Positions 1-5,171 of a DNA stretch of 7,968 nucleotides are shown here, piece by piece. Origin of the DNA: Anaerolineales bacterium. GTDB lineage: Bacteria; Chloroflexota; Anaerolineae; 4572-78; NAK82. The stretch spans positions 1-7,968 of the forward strand of contig JAHELX010000263.1 of assembly GCA_024643945.1 (NCBI GenBank), read 5' to 3'. Within the stretch, counting starts at the first letter, position 1. The number at the start of each line of letters is the position of its first letter. A program made the translations under genes and the position numbers. Below the pieces are notes generated by a model. It saw only the letters and a program-made list of their open reading frames with translations, was not told the DNA's origin and did no database searches.

Positions 1-2709
1 GGGGTTGGTCTTGCTGGCCGCCGTACCATGTTTTTCGCCGGGTTGGCATTGTTGGTCATCGCGGGTGGGATTGTCCTCTGGCTGACTTTCGGTAACGCCG
101 GGACTCTACCCGGTGATGTGAGCCAGCTCAACCTGGCCCAGCGCGTGATCGAGTTCTTGTCCCCATCCAGTGAACGTCTTGCAAATAATCCAGGCTTGAC
201 GCGCGAGAATCATGGCAAGCTGGTGTGGAAGCTCATCCAATTTGTTATACTCTTGACGGGACTGTTTTTTGCGGCGTCAACCCTTGCGCTGAGCGCTGCC
301 CGTCGCCGCCACCTGATGACCGACGCGGTACGTTCAATTCCCATGCGGACCCTGGGGATGGCAGCCTTGCTCGGCGCTGCCTTGTTCATCCTCTTCTACA
401 CCACGTTCTTCACTAACCCTTATGGTATCGTCTCTGGCACCTATGGAGCAGTGAGTTACTGGCTGCGCCAACAAGACGTACAACGCGGCGGTCAGCCATG
501 GTATTACTACATAATGCTGCTATTGCCTCTCTACGAGTTCTTGCCGCTCCTCGTGGGGACGGCCGGGGGGGTGTGGTACCTGGTGCGGCAGGTAAATGAC
601 CGCCGACCGCTGACCGCTGACGACCGCCAGCAGACAGCCCCTGGCCCCTCCGAGCCCGCGCGGCGACCTGTCCTGGCCAGCGCTCCCGCGACCCCGCTCG
701 CGCCAGGCGCGGGACGGGGCAGCGGGCCGGGAAGCCGGGACGGGCAGCCCCCAGCCCTTCAGCGTTACTTCGTCGCTTTCCTCATCTACTGGGCCGTTGA
801 TGCCCTTTTCATCTACAGTTGGGCTGGGGAGAAGATGCCCTGGCTTACCGTGCACCTGACGTTGCCCTTCATCTTTCTCGCCGCCTGGACAGTGGACCGC
901 GCATTGAGCGGCGTGAATTGGCGGCAGGCGTGGGCGCGAGGCGGTGCCTTCTTTGCCTTGTTGCTGCCCCTGGTAGGGGTGGCGCTGGTGACGCTCCTCG
1001 GCATACGACCTTTCCAGGGCAAGTCCCTCTTCGATCTGCGCGACACCGGCCAGTGGCTGGGGGCGCTGGTGGTAGCCTTGGTGCTGGTTTATGCCCTGGT
1101 GCGTTATGGCCGGCGGCTGGGAGGGTATTTCGCCGGCCGGGTGGCCTTCGCTGCAGTCGTGGTGGTGCTCGCCTTGTTCACCTTCCGTTCTGCCTGGATG
1201 GTTTCTTTCATCAACTATGATTACGTGAGTGAATATCTCTTCTACGCCCATGCCTCGCCGGACGTGACTCTCGCCATGCACGAAATCGAGGACATCTCGC
1301 GGCGCACCGTTGGCGACAAACAGATCAAAATAGCCTACGACAATGATTCCACCTGGCCCTTTGAATGGTATTTCCGCGAGTACCCCAACCGTGCCTACTA
1401 CGCCGACAGCCCCAACCGGGAGCAACTTGATGCACCGATTGTCATTGTAGGCTCGGCCAATGAGGAAAAGGTGAAGCCATTTCTGGGCGATCGCTACCGC
1501 CGCTTTAACTATCGGCTGGTGTGGTGGCCGATTGAGACTTACAAAGACCAATCGCCTCTAAAAATTTGGCATACCTATGTTTACCCGGACCTGAGCCAGG
1601 CGCAGGATGAAGCCGCGCGGCAGGCGTTGTGGGATCAGGTCCGAGAGAACCGAAAAGAGCTGTGGAACATCATCTTTTACCGCCGCCACAAGACGCCGTT
1701 GAACGAGTGGCCCTACGTCCACCGCTTCTATATGTACATTCGCAAAGACGTGCTCAACCAGTTATGGGATTATCAAACCGGCCCTATCACCCAGGCAGAG
1801 ATCGAGCCCTACGCCCAAGGCTACCGCGAGATACGGGCTGCGCACGTCTTAGGCAATGCTGGGGTGGGAGAGGGGCAGTTTTCCGCACCCCGGGCTATCG
1901 CCATCGGCCCCGACGGCCTCCTGTACGTGGCCGACAGTGGTAACAATCGCATCCAGGTTCTGGACGCCCAGGGGAACTTCGTCCGGACCTGGGGAAGCGC
2001 TGGCACCGGCATAGGCCAGTTTCAGGAGCCGTGGGGGATTGCCGTCAGCGACGCGGGCCGGGTGTACGTGGCCGACACCTGGAATCATCGCATCCAGGTC
2101 TTCGACCAGGAGGGTAATTTTATCTCCACCTGGGGACACTTCGCCGATACAAAAGGCGAGCCCGACGCTGAGCCTGGAGTTTTCTGGGGGCCGCGCGATA
2201 TCGCTCTCGACGCTGAGGGGAACGTGTATGTGGCCGACACTGGCAATAAGCGCATTCAAGAGTTCACACCGGATGGACAGTTCATTGCCCAGTGGGGTGG
2301 CGGTGGCGTGGCCCTCGGCCGCTTTGAAGAGCCGACCAGCATTACCTTTGGCCCCGACGGCAACATTTACGTTGCCGACACCTGGAATCGGCGCGTCCAG
2401 AAATTCTCGCCCGATTTCACTCCTATCGCCGAGTGGCCTATTCAGAGCTGGGAGAGCGAGTCGCCTGCCAACAAGCCCTACCTGCGCGTTGACAGCCAGG
2501 GAAACGTGTACGTGGGCGATCCGGAACGTTACCGGATTCTTGTCTTTGACAGCCAGGGCAAGTTCGTAATGACCTTTGGCCAGTATGGCTTTGATACCGC
2601 CTCTTTTGCCCTGCCACTGGGCATGGCTTTCGATGCCACCAATAACCTGTACGTGGTCGACTCTGACAACAATCGCATCCTCGAATTTGCAATGGGCGGC
2701 CAGCAGTGA
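1..2709 (+). CDS. TIGR03663/Agl23-like polytopic membrane protein with C-terminal NHL propeller (5' partial)
   Basis: The frame is open to the first base of the window, so the true start lies upstream; the ATG at 28 sits inside coding sequence. Residue numbers here count from that ATG. About nine hydrophobic segments are visible, near residues 2-21, 65-91, 108-127, 158-187, 247-267, 271-293, 306-327, 345-362 and 369-398. Between them are signatures I associate with the TIGR03663 family (flippase activity-associated Agl23, related to GT-C glycosyltransferases): WLRQQDVQRGGQPWYYY near 145-160, the LYE after it, and YSWAGEKMPWL near 263-273. A soluble region (about 400-605) follows, then six NHL repeats to the C terminus. 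The likely role is lipid-linked sugar transfer or export at the cytoplasmic membrane, with the propeller outside; substrate unknown. The N-terminal part, expected to carry catalytic acidic residues, is missing from the window. A GC-rich insert lies at residues about 191-243. The stop overlaps the HAD gene by four bases. Family assignment is fairly sure, the reaction is not. Confidence 0.8.
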   Translation, partial: GVGLAGRRTMFFAGLALLVIAGGIVLWLTFGNAGTLPGDVSQLNLAQRVIEFLSPSSERLANNPGLTRENHGKLVWKLIQFVILLTGLFFAASTLALSAARRRHLMTDAVRSIPMRTLGMAALLGAALFILFYTTFFTNPYGIVSGTYGAVSYWLRQQDVQRGGQPWYYYIMLLLPLYEFLPLLVGTAGGVWYLVRQVNDRRPLTADDRQQTAPGPSEPARRPVLASAPATPLAPGAGRGSGPGSRDGQPPALQRYFVAFLIYWAVDALFIYSWAGEKMPWLTVHLTLPFIFLAAWTVDRALSGVNWRQAWARGGAFFALLLPLVGVALVTLLGIRPFQGKSLFDLRDTGQWLGALVVALVLVYALVRYGRRLGGYFAGRVAFAAVVVVLALFTFRSAWMVSFINYDYVSEYLFYAHASPDVTLAMHEIEDISRRTVGDKQIKIAYDNDSTWPFEWYFREYPNRAYYADSPNREQLDAPIVIVGSANEEKVKPFLGDRYRRFNYRLVWWPIETYKDQSPLKIWHTYVYPDLSQAQDEAARQALWDQVRENRKELWNIIFYRRHKTPLNEWPYVHRFYMYIRKDVLNQLWDYQTGPITQAEIEPYAQGYREIRAAHVLGNAGVGEGQFSAPRAIAIGPDGLLYVADSGNNRIQVLDAQGNFVRTWGSAGTGIGQFQEPWGIAVSDAGRVYVADTWNHRIQVFDQEGNFISTWGHFADTKGEPDAEPGVFWGPRDIALDAEGNVYVADTGNKRIQEFTPDGQFIAQWGGGGVALGRFEEPTSITFGPDGNIYVADTWNRRVQKFSPDFTPIAEWPIQSWESESPANKPYLRVDSQGNVYVGDPERYRILVFDSQGKFVMTFGQYGFDTASFALPLGMAFDATNNLYVVDSDNNRILEFAMGGQQ
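598..628 (+). repeat. GACCGCY heptamer tandem repeat
   Basis: GACCGCC (598-604), GACCGCT (605-611) and GACCGCT (612-618) are directly adjacent. After a three-base GAC spacer comes another GACCGCC (622-628). A seven-base unit inside a coding region changes frame with each copy gained or lost, so copy-number change would truncate the membrane protein unless three units move together. With only four units, slippage would be rare. Confidence 0.7.
692..719. repeat. Imperfect inverted repeat, about 13 bp arms
   Basis: CCCCG at 692-696 pairs with CGGGG at 715-719, and CTCGCGCC at 697-704 pairs with GGCGCGGG at 706-713. The exceptions are one G-T wobble (698/712) and one bulged A (714); A705 is the centre. 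Such near-continuous pairing inside a gene is unusual. It could form a strong RNA or cruciform structure, or mark the core of an inserted palindromic element. Confidence 0.65.
1843..2697 (+). repeat. Six NHL beta-propeller repeats within the membrane protein
   Basis: Six copies of the NHL core Y-V-[AGV]-D-x(3)-[NY]-[RK]-[IV] are visible. Their tyrosine codons lie at 1924, 2065, 2227, 2368, 2509 and 2650. The spacing is 141, 162, 141, 141 and 141 bases, that is 47 residues per blade. The one longer step has a seven-residue insert around the FADTKGEPDAEPG segment. Each blade also has a turn of the type DAQGN or GPDG and a terminal W-G or F-G. Six blades are enough to close one complete propeller. 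NHL propellers commonly bind protein, RNA or glycan partners. Fused to a membrane glycosyltransferase-like protein, an extracytoplasmic binding role is plausible but inferred. The fifth blade is the most degenerate (YVGDPERYRI). Confidence 0.88.
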
Positions 2710-3422
2710 TACAAACTATATTGATAGATCTAGACGACACGCTTCTCGACAACGATATGGGGCGTTTCTTGCCTCCATACTTTGAGGCCTTGGGCCGCCG
2801 CATGGCGCGCTTTATTGCCCCCGATAAGTTGGTGAAGATGTTACTCTCTTCGACGCGGGTGATGATGAAGAACCAAGATCCAACCGTCACCAATCAGCAG
2901 GCTTTCGATGCTGATTTCTTCCCGCGCCTCGGGCTGCCTGAGGCGCAAATTCGCTCCATCATCCACTCCTTCTACGAAGAGGATTTTCCCGCTTTGAAGC
3001 GATACACACGCCCTCGCCCCCAGGCCCGGCCGCTGGTTCAAGCTCTCTTCGACCAGGGATACAAGGTGATCATCGCCACCAACCCCATGTTTCCGCGTCG
3101 TGCCGTCGAACATCGCCTCGACTGGGCTGGCGTGCTCGACTTTCCCTTTCAACTCGTCACTACTTATGAGAATTCTCACTTCTGCAAGCCAAATCCTCGC
3201 TATTATTGGGAGATTTTGGGCAAATTAGATGGCCGCCCCGAAGAGGCAATAATGATAGGGGACGACCTTGGGAATGACATCGAGCCGGCGCTGCAGGTGG
3301 GGATGTACACGTATTGGATTAAAGATGGCGTGAGCGACAACGTCTTCCCATACTCTGGCTTACAGGGCACCCTGGCCGACTGCCTGGCCTGGGTGCAGTC
3401 GGGTGGATTACGCGACCTGTAG
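2706..3422 (+). CDS. HAD-superfamily hydrolase (HAD-IA-like, C1 cap)
   Basis: This 238-residue protein has all four HAD motifs in order. Motif I is DLDDT at residues 8-12, with nucleophile D8 and acid/base D10. Motif II is ATNP with T125 and N126. Motif III is K161 in CKPNP. Motif IV is GDDLGND at 185-191, which binds magnesium. A helical stretch at about 18-100 between motifs I and II fits a C1 cap. The protein should be a cytosolic phosphatase or phosphoglycolate-phosphatase-like enzyme; substrate cannot be told. The start is GTG at 2706, overlapping the upstream stop as GTGA. The next in-frame ATG (2757) would remove motif I. No strong Shine-Dalgarno is seen, which fits translational coupling to the membrane-protein gene. 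Beyond that overlap, nothing shows a functional link to glycan metabolism. Confidence 0.93.
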   Translation: MIQTILIDLDDTLLDNDMGRFLPPYFEALGRRMARFIAPDKLVKMLLSSTRVMMKNQDPTVTNQQAFDADFFPRLGLPEAQIRSIIHSFYEEDFPALKRYTRPRPQARPLVQALFDQGYKVIIATNPMFPRRAVEHRLDWAGVLDFPFQLVTTYENSHFCKPNPRYYWEILGKLDGRPEEAIMIGDDLGNDIEPALQVGMYTYWIKDGVSDNVFPYSGLQGTLADCLAWVQSGGLRDL

Positions 3423-3464
3423 AAATTGGGTTGGAGGTAACTGCACCTTCATCGCGCCAGCCAG

Positions 3465-3914
3465 CTAAAGTTCGTCAGTATCCAGAATGATGGTCACCGG
3501 CCCATCGTTGTGGATTTCGACCAGCATAAGTGCTCCAAATACGCCGCTGGCAACGTGGGAGATTCCTTCGGCCTGCAATGCTTGGATGAAGTGCTCGATC
3601 AGCGGTTCGGCGACTTCAGGCCGCGCCGCCTCGGTGAAGCTGGGCCGGCGCCCGCGCCGGCAGTCGGCGTAGAGCGTGAACTGCGAGATAATGAGAGCCT
3701 GTGCGCCCACATCTAGTGCCGAGAGGTTCATCTTACCTGCTTCATCTTCAAAGATGCGTAAGTTGGCTACCTTGCGGGCCAGTATCTCGGCCTGGGCGGG
3801 GGTGTCGTCGTGAGTACTGCCTACCAGGATCACCAGACCAACGCCGATAGCGCCCACTGTCTGGCCCCCCACCGATACAGCGCCTCGTTTCACACGTTGT
3901 AAGATAGCACGCAT
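3465..3914 (-). CDS. dtd: D-aminoacyl-tRNA deacylase
   Basis: The 149-residue product matches the DTD family along its whole length (E. coli Dtd is 145 residues). It hydrolyses D-amino acids (and, in known DTDs, glycine) mischarged onto tRNA, protecting translation in the cytosol. It starts [15 protein letters not shown] like other members. It carries the active-site motif SQFTLYAD at residues 77-84, the RRPSF segment at 89-93, and the C-terminal NDGPVT (136-141), where G138-P139 is the Gly-cisPro motif that gives chiral selectivity in the family. The ATG start is supported by GAGGAG five bases upstream. The gene converges on the HAD gene across 42 bases and diverges from the dipeptide epimerase. 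No key residue is missing. Confidence 0.96.
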   Translation of the reverse strand: MRAILQRVKRGAVSVGGQTVGAIGVGLVILVGSTHDDTPAQAEILARKVANLRIFEDEAGKMNLSALDVGAQALIISQFTLYADCRRGRRPSFTEAARPEVAEPLIEHFIQALQAEGISHVASGVFGALMLVEIHNDGPVTIILDTDEL

Positions 3915-3919
3915 AGGAT

Positions 3920-3925
3920 CTCCTC
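3920..3925 (-). promoter_or_regulatory. Ribosome binding site of dtd
   Basis: On the minus strand GAGGAG lies five bases before the ATG whose A is at 3914. This confirms the chosen dtd start. Confidence 0.75.
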
Positions 3926-3926
3926 A

Positions 3927-3957
3927 TTGAACTTTTATGGATAGAATACCATATAAT
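3927..3957 (+). promoter_or_regulatory. Candidate sigma70-type promoter for the dipeptide epimerase
   Basis: A perfect TATAAT at 3952-3957 is preceded at 19 bases by TTGAAC (3927-3932), a four-of-six match to TTGACA. Transcription would start near 3964, leaving a leader of about 39 bases before the ATG at 4003. The -35 element lies within the 5' untranslated region of the divergent dtd gene, so the two promoters must overlap. For dtd, only a weak minus-strand candidate was seen (TATTCT, the complement of 3943-3948). Confidence 0.6.
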
Positions 3958-3990
3958 ACTTGTACATGAAAGCTGAAGTAAACTTCTAAC

Positions 3991-3996
3991 GGGAGG
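3991..3996 (+). promoter_or_regulatory. Ribosome binding site of the dipeptide epimerase
   Basis: GGGAGG lies six bases before the ATG at 4003 and supports that start. Confidence 0.75.
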
Positions 3997-4002
3997 CTCC
4001 CC

Positions 4003-5025
4003 ATGCAACTGATCGTAGAACCAATCACGCTGAATCTCAAAACCCCATTCCGCATCGCGCACGGCACCAGTACTGCGCGCCACAACGTGCTGGTTCACCT
4101 GGGCGATGGCCTGGGTGAAGGCTCACCAGTGCCCTATTACGGTTACAGCCAGGCAGAGACAGTGGCCTACTTGCAGCGGCTGGATCCTGGCGCCCTCTTG
4201 GGTGATGATCCGCTGGCGCTGGAAGACGCTCTCGACCGGCTCCCCCCCGGTCCAGGCCCGGCGCGAGCCGCTATAGATATCGCCCTGCACGATCATTGGG
4301 CGCGACAACTCGGCCAGCCCCTGTACCGGCTATGGGGACTGAATCCGGCGCGCGCTCCCCTCAGCTCACTCACCCTCAGCATCACCGAAGACGAAGATGA
4401 ACTGCGGCGACGCGTGCAGGCGGCTGAGGGTTTCCCCATTCTCAAGCTAAAGCTGGGCACCGGTGACCTGGAGGCCGACGAGGCTATCGTGCGCCTGGTT
4501 CGCCACGAGACCGACGCCCAGCTTTGTGTAGATGCTAATAGCGCGTGGCGTGTGGACGAGGCCGCTTATATCATTCCCCGATTGGCTGCTTACGACTTGC
4601 TCTTCATCGAGCAGCCCATCCCCCGCGCCAGCGTTGAAGATTGGCACCGCCTGCGCCGGCTACTCCCCCGCGACCTGCCGCCGATTATCGCCGATGAGAG
4701 CGTGCGCCAGGCCAGTGATATCCCACCTTTGGCGGGGGCCGCTGATGGCATCAACATCAAGCTGACCAAAGCCGGTGGACTGCGAGAAGCGCGCCGTATG
4801 ATTGTCCTGGCCCGGGCGCTGAGCATGCAGGTTATGCTGGGGTGTATGGTCGAAAGCTCGATAGGCGTCACCGCTGCTGCCCATCTGGCCCCACTGGTAG
4901 ACTTCGCCGACCTGGACGGCAACTTGGATGTAATCAACGATCCTTACCTGGGTTTGAAAATGGAAGCCGGCCGCCTCCAACTTCCATCGGGTGCGGGCCT
5001 GGGCGTGGTGCGTCGTAACCAGTAG
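4003..5025 (+). CDS. Dipeptide epimerase, enolase superfamily (L-Ala-D/L-Glu epimerase-like)
   Basis: This is a 340-residue member of the mandelate racemase/muconate-lactonizing subgroup. The N-terminal capping domain (about 1-115) is followed by a barrel with the expected residues. The K-x-K motif is K148 and K150; metal ligands are D177 (in VDANSAW), E203 (in FIEQPI) and D231 (in ADES); the opposite catalytic lysine is K253 in INIKLTKAGG. The D-L-D at 303-305 (DLDGN) matches the D-x-D signature that binds the dipeptide amino group in L-Ala-D/L-Glu epimerases. That favours dipeptide epimerisation over muconate cycloisomerase or o-succinylbenzoate synthase activity. Its usual role is recycling murein peptides in the cytosol. 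The exact dipeptide cannot be told, since this subgroup varies in specificity. It has its own promoter and ribosome binding site and looks monocistronic. No clear terminator hairpin follows. Confidence 0.88.
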   Translation: MQLIVEPITLNLKTPFRIAHGTSTARHNVLVHLGDGLGEGSPVPYYGYSQAETVAYLQRLDPGALLGDDPLALEDALDRLPPGPGPARAAIDIALHDHWARQLGQPLYRLWGLNPARAPLSSLTLSITEDEDELRRRVQAAEGFPILKLKLGTGDLEADEAIVRLVRHETDAQLCVDANSAWRVDEAAYIIPRLAAYDLLFIEQPIPRASVEDWHRLRRLLPRDLPPIIADESVRQASDIPPLAGAADGINIKLTKAGGLREARRMIVLARALSMQVMLGCMVESSIGVTAAAHLAPLVDFADLDGNLDVINDPYLGLKMEAGRLQLPSGAGLGVVRRNQ

Positions 5026-5082
5026 GTCGCCTTTCACGCCGGAATGCTGTTGAGGCTAAAATCTACCCCTACCGAAGTCGCA

Positions 5083-5111
5083 TTGACAATTTATTTAAAA
5101 GAGTGCATAAT
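5083..5111 (+). promoter_or_regulatory. Strong sigma70-type promoter of the TPR/PDWL gene
   Basis: A perfect -35 TTGACA (5083-5088) is separated by exactly 17 bases from CATAAT (5106-5111), a five-of-six -10. The spacer is AT-rich. The predicted start of transcription is near 5118, giving a leader of about 54 bases. It is the best promoter match in the window and implies substantial, vegetative-type expression of the downstream gene. Confidence 0.8.
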
Positions 5112-5131
5112 AGTTATGGTGAGCCGAACCT

Positions 5132-5146
5132 AATAGCCCGGCTATT
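5132..5146. promoter_or_regulatory. Perfect 7+1+7 palindrome, candidate operator in the leader
   Basis: AATAGCC (5132-5138) and GGCTATT (5140-5146) are exact reverse complements around C5139. The dyad lies roughly 14-28 bases after the predicted transcription start and 25 bases before the ATG. That position suits a repressor acting as a roadblock. With a one-base centre, a DNA operator is likelier than an RNA hairpin. No regulator gene is visible in the window. Confidence 0.45.
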
Positions 5147-5157
5147 TGAGCGTACTC

Positions 5158-5162
5158 GGGGG
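5158..5162 (+). promoter_or_regulatory. Weak ribosome binding site of the TPR/PDWL gene
   Basis: GGGGG lies nine bases before the ATG at 5172. An in-frame TGA at 5166-5168 rules out any earlier start, so 5172 is the first possible ATG. Confidence 0.45.
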
Positions 5163-5171
5163 CAATGACCT

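Larger units (their letters stand above)
598..756 (+). other. GC-rich low-complexity in-frame segment in a loop of the membrane protein
   Basis: About 53 codons rich in Pro, Arg, Gly, Ala and Ser separate two hydrophobic segments of the membrane protein. By hand count, 97 of the 120 bases at 601-720 are G or C (about 81%), clearly above the flanking coding sequence. It opens with a GACCGCY heptamer repeat (598-628) and contains a near-perfect inverted repeat (692-719). The translated segment shows no domain I recognise and would form a flexible hydrophilic loop. From memory, TIGR03663 proteins have a much shorter loop here, which suggests an insertion. An origin from an intragenic repeat element is inferred. 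Confidence 0.5.
5026..5171. other. Intergenic regulatory region before the TPR gene
   Basis: The gap of 146 bases is markedly AT-richer at 5081-5118 than its surroundings. It contains a near-consensus promoter, a palindrome and a weak G-rich ribosome binding site, annotated separately. No convincing rho-independent terminator for the epimerase was found in the first 50 bases, and no small RNA or tRNA was recognised. Confidence 0.7.

Noticed and set aside
520..1551. 343-codon open frame on the minus strand
   Set aside because: It is antisense to the membrane protein, whose transmembrane pattern and family motifs are clear. The reverse product has no recognisable motif and an odd His/Gln/Gly/Pro-rich composition.
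2757..3422. Alternative ATG start for the HAD hydrolase
   Set aside because: It would delete the catalytic DLDDT motif.
3433..3450. Possible terminator hairpin GGAGGT/ACCTTC between the convergent HAD and dtd genes
   Set aside because: The stem is only six pairs with one wobble, and no T-tract follows on either strand.
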